A stretch of 64,000 bases of DNA, taken from positions 193,501 through 257,500 of the forward strand of contig NZ_JTDN01000001.1 in assembly GCF_000802385.1 (NCBI RefSeq). The letters are read 5' to 3'. Origin of the DNA: Croceibacterium mercuriale (GTDB lineage: Bacteria > Pseudomonadota > Alphaproteobacteria > Sphingomonadales > Sphingomonadaceae). A program made the position numbers and the translations under genes. The notes below the pieces were generated by a model, which saw nothing but the letters and a program-made list of their open reading frames with translations, was not told the origin of the DNA and made no database searches. Of the stretch, positions 42,232 through 49,785 are shown piece by piece (position 1 is the stretch's first letter; every line of letters begins with the position of its first letter).

Positions 42232-42555
42232 ATGCGCTTCAACTTCTATGATGTGGTCTCACCGGCGGAGCTGCGCACCGGCTTGCTGCAGATCGTCGCC
42301 TATCTAGACGAATACGGCGTGGACCGCTTGTCCCACGTCCAGCTGTATTGCCTGCCTTGGCGCGGCGGCGACCTATTGCAGGCGGTTGACGAGCGCGGGC
42401 GGACGGCACCGGTTGTGGTTCAGCATATCGAGGGAGATCTGTGGCGGCGTTTGGGACCTGGCCCCAGCTCGCGTCAGGCGAGCGGGTTGGCCGAGGCCGA
42501 CTCACTGTCCGCACGTGGACTCGGACTGTGGAGCGACCTGTCAGGGGAAGATTGA
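42232..42555 (+). CDS. Hypothetical protein of 107 residues
   Basis: The frame starts after an AGGAGG site with 6-base spacing, good support for translation. It begins MRFNFYDVVSPAELRTGLLQ and contains AYLDEYGVDRLSHVQLYCLP. There is no signal peptide, membrane segment or known motif. It may be an adaptor or antitoxin-sized protein; I do not recognise a family. A hairpin lies upstream near 42150 and another downstream at 42612-42635. It stands alone between the decayed integrase and the next small gene. Confidence 0.55.
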   Translation: MRFNFYDVVSPAELRTGLLQIVAYLDEYGVDRLSHVQLYCLPWRGGDLLQAVDERGRTAPVVVQHIEGDLWRRLGPGPSSRQASGLAEADSLSARGLGLWSDLSGED

Positions 42556-42611
42556 GACGATCGCCAACTGAGCGGCGGTTGAGAACGATATTCGTTCTGT
42601 CATACACATAA

Positions 42612-42635
42612 GCTAGCGGATTCTTGCTCGCTAGC
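42612..42635. terminator. Hairpin downstream of the 107-residue gene
   Basis: Arms gctagcg (42612-42618) and cgctagc (42629-42635) are exact complements around a 10-base loop, 56 bases after the stop of the gene at 42232. There is no T-run. It could be a terminator shared with the converging gene at 42742. Confidence 0.35.
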
Positions 42636-42741
42636 CGGATTCATGTCGCGGGTTTTGGTGACGATAAACGCGCGGCGGTCTGTGCCGGCTCGAAAGCCTT
42701 CGGCGGGGATTAGATCGAGCCACTCATGATCGCGCGCCTTT

Positions 42742-42948
42742 TTAACCCAACCGGCTTAACTGGCGGACATTGCGGATGATCTCCGCGCCGGCCGAGGTCA
42801 CGCTGTCGGTCGGATCTCGTAATGCCAGCAGCATAGCGCGCGCTTCGACCTTGAGGTCAGCTTTGAGCTGGTCGTCCAAGGCCTCGTAGTCGTCAGCGCC
42901 GCTACGAACCTTAGCTAGCGCGCGCGCGGCATTGTCCAGCATCGTCAT
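42742..42948 (-). CDS. Hypothetical protein of 68 residues
   Basis: The frame starts MTMLDNAARALAKVRSGADD after GGAGGTCACG, a strong ribosome site. It is helical and charged (LDDQLKADLKVEARAMLLAL) with no cysteine or membrane span. It resembles short conserved hypothetical proteins found on alphaproteobacterial plasmids and islands, but no function is known. An alternative start at 42960 lies before the ribosome site and is unlikely. Confidence 0.6.
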   Translation of the reverse strand: MTMLDNAARALAKVRSGADDYEALDDQLKADLKVEARAMLLALRDPTDSVTSAGAEIIRNVRQLSRLG

Positions 42949-43283
42949 CGTGACCTCCACAGGCAGTCGGCGCCTGTGCCGCTACCATTATCGGCCTTCA
43001 TGCCCGCGCCGCTCTGGAAGGTGAAGCGGTCGATAATCGTCAGCTGCAAATCATGGTTGCCCTGAGCGCGCGACTTCGTGCAAAGCTCGTAAGCGGACTG
43101 GCCGTTTCCGCCCCTTTGCCCTCGTTCAGCCTTGCTCTTCTGCATCCCAAAAGCCGTCGTTCGTTCACCGACCAACAGCACCGGCCGAAGTCGGCAGACA
43201 CAATCCGGGCATGCATCGCTTCAACGTAAAACAAGTCGCGGGTGGGTTGCCTCAGCCGACAACCGCGATTAGATCGCGGCTTC
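42949..43283. other. Region without a convincing gene
   Basis: The open frames here on both strands lack ribosome sites and family motifs. The sequence looks like degraded mobile-element flank. The stretch just right of it is a riboswitch. Confidence 0.45.
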
Positions 43284-43392
43284 GCTCTTGGGGAGTAGCT
43301 ACCCACTCCGGTGGGGCCATCGTCAACACACTCGACCCTCCGGGATCGTGGCGGTGGCAGCGAACGCAGGTTCGCCCAGCAAGACCAATGAC
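43284..43392 (+). promoter_or_regulatory. yybP-ykoY manganese riboswitch
   Basis: The conserved ggggagtagc box appears at 43290-43299 and the 3' conserved cagcaagacc at 43377-43386, with cgtcaacaca between them. These are the hallmark elements of the yybP-ykoY (Mn2+) riboswitch; the spacing is in the normal range. It lies about 65 bases before mntP, the usual target in proteobacteria. Manganese would turn on the exporter. Exact stem boundaries were not computed. Confidence 0.85.
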
Positions 43393-43456
43393 GCTGTACT
43401 CCGCTTTGAGGTCGGGGGTGCGTGCGTCGTTTGGTTATCGGCCCCGAGATTATGAC

Positions 43457-44026
43457 ATGGCTGGAATCTTAACGCTTGGCGCATTGGGCGCGAGCTTGTC
43501 GGTCGACGCATTTGCCGCTTCGCTCGGCAAAGGCGCAACAGAGCAGGGCAATCGCTGGCGCGACGCTGTCAGGGTCGGAGCAGTCTTCGGCTTTTTCGAG
43601 GCGATCACTCCGGCGATCGGGTATTTTCTAGGCTACATGCTGAACGACAGGATTGTGGCCTACGATCACTGGGTCGCCTTCGGCCTGCTGCTGGCGGTTG
43701 GTGCATACATGGTACGCGAAGCCCTGATGGGCACCGACGAGCCGGCAACGGAGCCGCGCACCGATATAACCTACTGGCGCTTGGCGGTAACCGCGATCGC
43801 CACGAGTATCGACGCTGCGGCGGTCGGTATTTCGCTCGCGCTCATGGATGTGAACGTATGGATGGCGTGTCTCATCATCGGCGGCATCACCACGATTGTC
43901 GCTACTAGCGGTGTCATGCTCGGTAAGCACATCGCTCCGCATCTTGGGCGATATGCTGGCGTCCTTGGAGGCTTGGTGCTTGTGGCAATTGGTGGCTCGA
44001 TACTTTTCCAGCACCTCACTGCCTAG
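43457..44026 (+). CDS. mntP: Manganese efflux pump MntP
   Basis: The protein has 189 residues and six predicted hydrophobic helices. The segment LGASLSVDAFAASLGKGA and the later AIATSIDAAAVGISLALMDV are the two paired repeats with conserved acidic residues of MntP. The ATG at 43457 matches the usual N-terminus; an upstream frame exists but overlaps the riboswitch. It exports Mn2+ and is likely controlled by the riboswitch just upstream. It converges on the arsenic operon. Confidence 0.93.
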   Translation: MAGILTLGALGASLSVDAFAASLGKGATEQGNRWRDAVRVGAVFGFFEAITPAIGYFLGYMLNDRIVAYDHWVAFGLLLAVGAYMVREALMGTDEPATEPRTDITYWRLAVTAIATSIDAAAVGISLALMDVNVWMACLIIGGITTIVATSGVMLGKHIAPHLGRYAGVLGGLVLVAIGGSILFQHLTA

Positions 44027-44129
44027 GTGCCTAGGAAGTTACAGAGCACCCAGCAAACCTACTTTAGCTGGATTCCCTCCGACTGCAGTACGAACAGGGT
44101 CAGTACCTTGTTGAGACGATCTTGGATGG

Positions 44130-44624
44130 TCAGAGCAGACGCTGCCACCATCCCACATCATGCCAGTGACCGAACTTGCGCCCCACCTCCCGATAGATCC
44201 CGAGAGCGGTGAACCCCACGCTTTCATGAAGGCCGACACTGCTTTCATTCGGTAGCGCTATGCCCGCAAATGCCGCATGAAAGCCGCGCTCCTGGAGGTC
44301 TGCTAACAACGCCGTATACAGGGCGCGGCCTACCCCCGAACGCCGTACCTCATCAGCGATGTAGACAGTGACATCGACGGACAAGCTGTAAGCAGCGCGG
44401 GTGCGATGCTGACTGGCGTAGGCATAGCCAGCAATTCGGCCGTGCCGCTCTGCCATCAGATACGGGTAATCCGCCAACGTTGCCTCGATCCGCGCTGCCA
44501 TCTCCGACACGGACGGAGGATCCACTTCGAACGAGATTGCGGTATGCTCAACCATCGGCGCGTAGATCGCCTGTATCTCATCGGCATCCGTCGCCGTTGC
44601 AGTGCGGAGGCGAAGTGAGGTCAT
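44130..44624 (-). CDS. GNAT acetyltransferase, ArsN1-like
   Basis: The protein has 164 residues and the GNAT fold, with [20 protein letters not shown] (acetyl-CoA loop) and [20 protein letters not shown]. The ending [17 protein letters not shown] is typical of phosphinothricin acetyltransferase relatives. ArsN1 proteins acetylate organoarsenicals such as methylarsenite analogues or arsinothricin. It is the last gene of the ars operon and overlaps arsH by four bases. The exact substrate (arsinothricin or phosphinothricin) cannot be told. Confidence 0.85.
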   Translation of the reverse strand: MTSLRLRTATATDADEIQAIYAPMVEHTAISFEVDPPSVSEMAARIEATLADYPYLMAERHGRIAGYAYASQHRTRAAYSLSVDVTVYIADEVRRSGVGRALYTALLADLQERGFHAAFAGIALPNESSVGLHESVGFTALGIYREVGRKFGHWHDVGWWQRLL

Positions 44625-45376
44625 TCTTGTCCGCCTTGCGGTGCGATCGCGATGCTCGACAGGTCTGATGCTAGATCCACCGGCACCCCGGCTTGCTTGC
44701 GTTCCGAATAACGATCAACCAGCTGCGTTGCATGTGGGCGCAGCAGCACGGTGAAGCGCACCAGCTCCTCCATCACATCCACGATCCGGTCATAGTAGCT
44801 CGAGGGCTTCATGCGCCCGGCCTCGTCAAACTCCTTGTAGGCCATTGCGACAGAGGATTGGTTGGGGATGGTGAACATGCGCATCCAGCGGCCGAGCAGG
44901 CGCAGGGTGTTGACCCCGTTGAACGACTGCGAGCCGCCCGACACCTGCATCACCGCCAAGGTGCGGCCCTGTGTCGGGCGCATGCCCTTCATTTCTAACG
45001 GCAGATGATCGATCTGGGTCTTCATGACGCCGGTGATCTGGCCATGCCGTTCCGGGCTGCACCACACTTGGCCCTCTGACCACATTGCCAGTTCGCGCAG
45101 CTCGTGCACGGCCGGATGATCGTCACCTGGCACCTGGTCGGTCAAGGGCAGAGTCGAGGGATCGAAGATGCGCGTCTCGGCCCCGAACAGCTGGAGCAGA
45201 CGGGCCGCCTCCTCGATGCACAAGCGAGAGAACGAGCGTTCCCGCAGGCTGCCGTACAGCAGCAGGATGCGCGGCGCCGGATCGGGGGTGCCAAGCCCCG
45301 AGGCTGGCTGCGGGACGATATAGGCGCGGTCGAGCGCTGGCAGATAATCGAGTTCAGACAATGTGCGGAGCGGCAT
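44621..45376 (-). CDS. arsH: Organoarsenical oxidase ArsH
   Basis: ArsH is an NADPH-dependent FMN oxidoreductase that oxidises trivalent organoarsenicals to pentavalent forms. The 251-residue protein has the flavodoxin-like [40 protein letters not shown] and [19 protein letters not shown], all family hallmarks. The N-terminal extension before the fold is usual. It overlaps the ynfA stop by ATGA, indicating coupled translation, and the next gene by four bases. Confidence 0.96.
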   Translation of the reverse strand: MPLRTLSELDYLPALDRAYIVPQPASGLGTPDPAPRILLLYGSLRERSFSRLCIEEAARLLQLFGAETRIFDPSTLPLTDQVPGDDHPAVHELRELAMWSEGQVWCSPERHGQITGVMKTQIDHLPLEMKGMRPTQGRTLAVMQVSGGSQSFNGVNTLRLLGRWMRMFTIPNQSSVAMAYKEFDEAGRMKPSSYYDRIVDVMEELVRFTVLLRPHATQLVDRYSERKQAGVPVDLASDLSSIAIAPQGGQE

Positions 45377-45699
45377 CAGGCAGTCCTTGGTCCGAGCAGG
45401 ATGACACAGGCGCCGATAATGCAGAGGGCTGCTCCACCCACGTCCCAGCGGTCCGGCCGCACGCCTTCGACGCCCCAGAGCCAGACCAGTGAGGCGCAGA
45501 TGTAGACGCCGCCATATGCGGCATAAGCTCGCCCGGCCGCCTCGCTGTCTACGCGCGTCAGCAGCCATGCGAAGAGTACAAGGGATATAACGCCTGGAGC
45601 CAGCCAGGCCGGCGATTTGTCCAGGCGCAGCCATGCCCAGAACGCAAAGCAACCGCCGATCTCGGCGAGTGCTGCCGCCAAGTACACGAGCGCTGTCAT
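45376..45699 (-). CDS. YnfA family membrane protein
   Basis: The protein has 107 residues and four transmembrane helices. Segments are [54 protein letters not shown] and [17 protein letters not shown]. YnfA proteins resemble small multidrug resistance transporters, and the E. coli protein has efflux activity. It sits inside the ars operon with overlap to both neighbours. Its presence there suggests a role in arsenic or related efflux, which is inferred from position only. Confidence 0.92.
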   Translation of the reverse strand: MTALVYLAAALAEIGGCFAFWAWLRLDKSPAWLAPGVISLVLFAWLLTRVDSEAAGRAYAAYGGVYICASLVWLWGVEGVRPDRWDVGGAALCIIGACVILLGPRTA

Positions 45700-46982
45700 G
45701 AGATGCTGACCCTGAGTGCGAGCGCGGCTAGCGTGATGAGCAGCACCGGCACGGTGAGCGACACCCCGACGCGGAAGTAGTAGCCCCATCCGATCCGCAC
45801 GCCCTTCTGCCTCAGTACGTGGAGCCATAGCAGCGTCGCAAGTGAACCAATCGGAGTGAGCTTGGGACCAAGGTCACACCCGATCACATTGGCGTAGATC
45901 ATGGCTTCCTTGATGGCGCCGGTCGCGTTTGTGGCATCGATCGACAGCGCGCCGATCAGCACGGTGGGCATGTTGTTCATCACCGATGACAGCAGCGCGA
46001 CGATCACGCCCGTCCCCAGCGCCGCGCCCCAGACGCCGCCCTGTGCCGTCCGGTCGAGCAACACGGCCAGGCTGTCGGTCAGCCCTGCATTTCGGAGGCC
46101 GTAAACGACCAGATACATGCCAAGTGAGAAAATCACGACCTGCCATGGTGCGTCACGCAGCACCTTGCCGGTCTGGATCACATGGCCGCGCCCTGCAATT
46201 ACCAGCAACACGACTGCCCCGGCTGCGGCCACGGCACTGATCGGCACGCCGAATGGCTCAAGCAAGAAGAAACCGGCGAGCAGCATTGCCAGGACAATCC
46301 AGCCACCGCGAAAGGTGGCGGCATCGCGGATCGCCTCGTGCGGCGCGCGCAGCGCGCCCACATCATAGGCTCGCGGAATATCGCGGCGGAAGAACACCAG
46401 CAGCGCAGCCAGCGTGGCAGCGACCGACACCAGGTCCACCGGCACCATCACGCCCGCGTATTCAGCGAAGCCCAGACCGAAGAAGTCGGCTGACACGATA
46501 TTGACGAGGTTGGAAACGACCAGCGGCAGACTGGCCGTGTCGGCGATGAAGCCGGCGGCCATGACAAAGGCGAGCGTCGCCTTCGTGCCATACCCCAGTG
46601 CCCGCAGCATGGCGATGACGATCGGAGTCAGAATCAGAGCCGCACCATCATTGGCAAACAGCGCGGACACTGCCGCGCCCAGCAGGACGACCAGCACAAA
46701 CAGGCCCACCCCGTTCCCTTTGCCCCATCGGGCGACATGCAGTGCCGCCCACTCGAAGAAGCCTGCCTCGTCGAGCAGCAGGCTGATGATGATGATTGCC
46801 ACAAAGGCGCCGGTTGCGTTCCAGACAATGTCCCACACCACCGGTACATCCGACAGCGAGACCACGCCGGCGAGCAGCGCCACGATTGCGCCGCCCATAG
46901 CGCTCCAACCAATGCCGAGCCCCTTTGGCTGCCAGATGACGAGCGCGATCGTGGCGACGAAGATCAGGACCGCTGGAAGCAT
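45696..46982 (-). CDS. arsB: Arsenite efflux transporter ArsB
   Basis: The protein has 428 residues with about ten to twelve hydrophobic helices of the ArsB/NhaD superfamily. Recognisable stretches are [38 protein letters not shown] and [16 protein letters not shown], and [20 protein letters not shown] near the end. It exports As(OH)3 or antimonite across the cytoplasmic membrane by proton exchange. Start at the ATG 46982, which overlaps the arsC stop, rather than the TTG at 46985. No arsA gene is present. Confidence 0.95.
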   Translation of the reverse strand: MLPAVLIFVATIALVIWQPKGLGIGWSAMGGAIVALLAGVVSLSDVPVVWDIVWNATGAFVAIIIISLLLDEAGFFEWAALHVARWGKGNGVGLFVLVVLLGAAVSALFANDGAALILTPIVIAMLRALGYGTKATLAFVMAAGFIADTASLPLVVSNLVNIVSADFFGLGFAEYAGVMVPVDLVSVAATLAALLVFFRRDIPRAYDVGALRAPHEAIRDAATFRGGWIVLAMLLAGFFLLEPFGVPISAVAAAGAVVLLVIAGRGHVIQTGKVLRDAPWQVVIFSLGMYLVVYGLRNAGLTDSLAVLLDRTAQGGVWGAALGTGVIVALLSSVMNNMPTVLIGALSIDATNATGAIKEAMIYANVIGCDLGPKLTPIGSLATLLWLHVLRQKGVRIGWGYYFRVGVSLTVPVLLITLAALALRVSIS

Positions 46983-47410
46983 CAAGCGATGCGCTGGCCC
47001 GATGCGTCCACCACCTGTTCGCCATCTTTCTTCGTGAACGCGCCGAGCTGATCTGCCGGCAGCAGATCAAGCACTGCCTCTGACGGGCGGCACAGCTTCA
47101 CGCCCAAAGGCGATACGACGAGCGGTCGATTGATGAGGATCGGGTGCGCAATCATGGCGTCGATCAGCGCATCGTCCGACAGCAATGTGTCAGCCAGACC
47201 CAGCTCGGCGTAGGGTGTGCCTTTCTCGCGCAGCAGGGCACGAGGAGTAATCCCGGCACGCTCGATCAGATCGACCAGCAGGGCTCGGGAAGGCGGGGTC
47301 TTGAGATACTCGACGACGTGCGGCTCGATGCCGGCGTTGCGGATCATCGCCAAGGTGTTGCGCGAAGTTCCGCAAGCGGGATTGTGGTAGATCACGATAT
47401 CGACGGCCAT
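46982..47410 (-). CDS. arsC: Arsenate reductase (glutaredoxin-linked)
   Basis: ArsC reduces arsenate to arsenite for export by ArsB. The 142-residue protein has the active-site segment [17 protein letters not shown] with catalytic Cys13 in NPACGTS, plus the [16 protein letters not shown] segment with its arginine. This is the R773-type, glutathione and glutaredoxin-dependent class. It follows arsR by 11 bases and overlaps arsB by four bases (ATGA-type junction). Grx-like proteins also occur elsewhere in this island. Confidence 0.96.
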   Translation of the reverse strand: MAVDIVIYHNPACGTSRNTLAMIRNAGIEPHVVEYLKTPPSRALLVDLIERAGITPRALLREKGTPYAELGLADTLLSDDALIDAMIAHPILINRPLVVSPLGVKLCRPSEAVLDLLPADQLGAFTKKDGEQVVDASGQRIA

Positions 47411-47421
47411 AGCGGGTCCTT

Positions 47422-47754
47422 TCAGCAGCAAGGGGTGAGCTCGGCCACAAGCGGCGCACACACGTCCGGTGAGCCGGCGCAGCAATCCTTAACCAGGAAC
47501 ACCGTCAGATCGCGCAGCCGCTCCAAATCAGCCCGGTAGATGATCGATCGGCTCTGCCGCTCGGAACGAAGGAGGCCGGCGCGAGCAAGAATGCCCAGGT
47601 GAGCTGACATTGTGTTTTGCGGCACCTCAAGGCGTCGGGCGATCTCACCTGCGGCCATGCCGACCGGCTCGTGCCGCACCAGCAGCCGGAAGACGTCAAG
47701 ACGTGTGCCTTGGGCTAACGCACCAAGTGCAGAGATCGCGAGGTCCGATTCCAT
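47422..47754 (-). CDS. arsR: ArsR-family arsenite-responsive repressor
   Basis: The 110-residue protein has the winged helix-turn-helix EIARRLEVPQNTMSAHLGIL. Cysteines lie only near the C-terminus: C91, C92 and C99, plus a final Cys pair. A vicinal pair plus a third Cys is like the AfArsR type of As(III) sensor rather than the helix-3 Cys of the R773 type. It heads the operon and sits just before arsC. A perfect dyad overlapping its start codon is a likely operator. ATG 47754 is preferred. Confidence 0.93.
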   Translation of the reverse strand: MESDLAISALGALAQGTRLDVFRLLVRHEPVGMAAGEIARRLEVPQNTMSAHLGILARAGLLRSERQSRSIIYRADLERLRDLTVFLVKDCCAGSPDVCAPLVAELTPCC

Positions 47755-47776
47755 GTATCTAGTATAGCCGATACAT
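47753..47776 (-). promoter_or_regulatory. ArsR operator candidate
   Basis: The perfect 7-base arms atgtatc (47753-47759) and gatacat (47770-47776) flank 10 bases that contain TATACT on the minus strand, a good -10-like hexamer. The dyad covers the arsR start codon, so binding would block the operon's own transcription. A clear -35 is not evident. Binding is inferred. Confidence 0.6.
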
Positions 47777-47996
47777 GGCAATGCGCTAGAGGGCTGACTT
47801 GATTGGCGCTCATGCGTGGAGCCTATTTGCCTGTTATCGATTGTTGCCGACCACGCGGTCGCCGGCGGTGGTTTTCATGGCTCTAGGCTCCGGCCGTTTT
47901 AGCAGCACCACGAAGCCTTCGACGTCGATCAACAATGTCGTTTTCCTTGAACCGCCGCGGCCTCGCTGCGCAGGTTGTGTTCCGGCACGGTCGTCT

Positions 47997-48647
47997 TCAG
48001 GTGGAGCTCACCTCCCTTGACCGCTTGTGTGTCCGCCGAAGCTCTGCCCGTGCCTGTTTGATAATCTGAACTCCTCCAGAAATGCCCAGCCCCGCGAGGA
48101 CGCCCGCGACTATCAGATCCGGCCACCCCGTACCGGTGCCGAAGACCCCAAAGGCCGCTGCCACGACTGCAAGATTGCCGACTGCATCGTTGCGCGAGCA
48201 GATCCAGACCGACTGCATGTTCGCATCACCCGATCGGAAGCGGTAGAGCAGGAGCGCCACACCAACGTTGGCGACAAGCGCCAGGACGCCGATGATCCCC
48301 ATCGTTTCTGCATGCGGCGCCGCTCCGGTGAACGATGCATAAACTGTGCTCCCAAGGACCCACAGACCCAGTACGAGCAGCGTGGCACCCTTGAACAATG
48401 CTGCACGAGCGCGCCAGCCCAAGGCAAGACCTGCGACAGCGAGACTGATCGCGTAGTTCGCAGCGTCGCCAAAGAAGTCCAGCGCGTCCGCCATCAGCGC
48501 GCGCGAGCCTGCAGTCGCGCCGGCGACGATCTCGACGCCGAACATCGCGAGGTTGACCGCGAGCGCGATCCACAGCGCTCGCCGCCACCGCGGTTCATTG
48601 TTACTGCTGTCGCTTGTGCATGCGCTACTGCAGCAAGAGGCTCCCAT
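47997..48647 (-). CDS. CDF family cation efflux protein
   Basis: The protein has 216 residues and a Cys-rich N-terminus (MGASCCSSACTSD), then about six helices (ALWIALAVNLAMFGVEIV, ADALDFFGDAANYAISLAVA). The DxxxD of helix 2 and NDAVGN of helix 5 form the transport site of cation diffusion facilitators. The short C-terminus ends in a lysine/arginine-rich tail without the usual cytoplasmic domain. It starts after GAGGAG. It is divergent from the MerR gene, with a MerR-type promoter between them, so induction by Zn, Cd or Pb is likely. Confidence 0.88.
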   Translation of the reverse strand: MGASCCSSACTSDSSNNEPRWRRALWIALAVNLAMFGVEIVAGATAGSRALMADALDFFGDAANYAISLAVAGLALGWRARAALFKGATLLVLGLWVLGSTVYASFTGAAPHAETMGIIGVLALVANVGVALLLYRFRSGDANMQSVWICSRNDAVGNLAVVAAAFGVFGTGTGWPDLIVAGVLAGLGISGGVQIIKQARAELRRTHKRSREVSST

Positions 48648-48686
48648 GTGCCGTCTCCTCGATTTCTCAGACCGGCCCTCCATATG

Positions 48687-48709
48687 GACCCTGTAGCAAC
48701 TACAGGGTC
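48687..48709 (-). promoter_or_regulatory. MerR-type operator-promoter for the CDF gene
   Basis: The perfect dyad gaccctgtag-caa-ctacagggtc occupies 48687-48709. Read on the minus strand, TTGACC precedes a 19-base spacer and CATATG, a -35/-10 pair with the long spacer typical of MerR-activated promoters. The regulator gene starts immediately downstream on the plus strand. The metal is not certain from the DNA. Confidence 0.75.
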
Positions 48710-48716
48710 AAGGGCA

Positions 48717-49142
48717 GTGCACCTGAAAATCGGCGATCTGGCTAACGCCACCGGCACGAAGGTGGAGACAGTACGGTACTACGAACGCATCGGCCTGTTG
48801 CCCGAGCCGGAGAGAACGAGCTCAAACTATCGAAGCTACAGCTCCGGTCATCTCGATCGCCTGAACTTTATCCGTCATGCGCGTGGGCTTGGCTTCGATA
48901 TCGCTGATATCCGCTCGCTGCTCGGCCTCGCTGATGAGCCCGAAGGCGATTGCACGGAAGTGGACCGGATCGCGTCGGGCCATTTGGAAGCAGTGGAGCG
49001 CAAGATCTCCCGCCTGATCGTCCTGCGGGACGAACTGACCCGAATGATCGGCCAATGTCGTGGTGGGCAGGTCGGCAGCTGCCGCATCATGAACGTTCTT
49101 GCAGACCACAGTCTGTGCAAGGGCGAGCACAGCGCCAGCTGA
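48717..49142 (+). CDS. MerR-family metal-responsive activator (CadR/PbrR/ZntR-like)
   Basis: The protein has 141 residues from GTG 48717; an ATG at 48684 would put the operator inside the gene and is less likely. It has the MerR helix-turn-helix LKIGDLANATGTKVETVRYY and a dimer helix. The ligand cysteines C79, C114 and C122 correspond to those of CadR/ZntR/PbrR, with a further Cys at 134. It should activate the divergent CDF gene on sensing divalent metal. It converges on a second CDF gene. Confidence 0.9.
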   Translation: MHLKIGDLANATGTKVETVRYYERIGLLPEPERTSSNYRSYSSGHLDRLNFIRHARGLGFDIADIRSLLGLADEPEGDCTEVDRIASGHLEAVERKISRLIVLRDELTRMIGQCRGGQVGSCRIMNVLADHSLCKGEHSAS

Positions 49143-49146
49143 GAAC

Positions 49147-49770
49147 TCACCTTCGCGCCTTGTGCTTCGTTCCCTGATCCTCGTGACGGTCCATGTGAGC
49201 GTCGCGGAGGATGTCGATGCCTCCATACAAGGCAATGCCTGCAACTGCGACACCCACCAGCAGGTCGGGCCAGTTCGCGCCAGTGAGCATGACGACAATT
49301 CCAGCAACGATAATCCCGCCGTTGGACACGAAGTCGTTGAAGCTGAACGTCGTGGCTGCGCGCAAATTGACGTCCTTGTTCTTCAGCCTTTGCAGGAGGC
49401 GTAGCGAGAACAGGTTCACCACGGCCGCGACCGCCGCTATCGCTATCATCATGCCTCCTCCGGGCTCCGAACCTTCGACAAAGCGGTGAACGGCATCGGC
49501 GATCACGCCGACGCTGAAGACCAGCAGCATCACGCCTGAAAAGCGCGCTGCACCTCGTTTCCATTTACGCGACCGCACCAACGCCAGCAGACTGAGCCCA
49601 TACACCAAGGCATCGGAGGAGTTGTCGAGACCATTCGCCAGCAGCGCGTTGGAGTCACCGAGATAGCCGGTGATGAAGAAGCCGACGGCAATCGCCACGT
49701 TGAGCCATAGAACTACCCATAGCGTGCGGCGCTTGTCAGCTGAACCAAGATCGAAGTCGGCTTCACTCAT
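49147..49770 (-). CDS. Second CDF family cation efflux protein
   Basis: The protein has 207 residues. Helix 2 carries ALLANGLDNSSDALVYGLSL and helix 5 FSFNDFVSNGGIIVAGIVVM, which fit the CDF transport-site pattern. It is shorter than canonical CzcD and lacks the histidine-rich loop. The C-terminus ends HMDRHEDQGTKHKARR. It lies 15 bases downstream of czcA on the same strand and probably belongs to the czc operon. It is related to, but clearly different from, the CDF protein at 47997. Confidence 0.87.
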   Translation of the reverse strand: MSEADFDLGSADKRRTLWVVLWLNVAIAVGFFITGYLGDSNALLANGLDNSSDALVYGLSLLALVRSRKWKRGAARFSGVMLLVFSVGVIADAVHRFVEGSEPGGGMMIAIAAVAAVVNLFSLRLLQRLKNKDVNLRAATTFSFNDFVSNGGIIVAGIVVMLTGANWPDLLVGVAVAGIALYGGIDILRDAHMDRHEDQGTKHKARR

Positions 49771-49785
49771 GTCATTGCTCCGTTC

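Noticed and set aside
47777-47996. Possible transposase or insertion sequence remnant between arsR and the CDF gene
   Set aside because: Short frames on both strands show no transposase motif, and no terminal inverted repeats or target duplications are visible.
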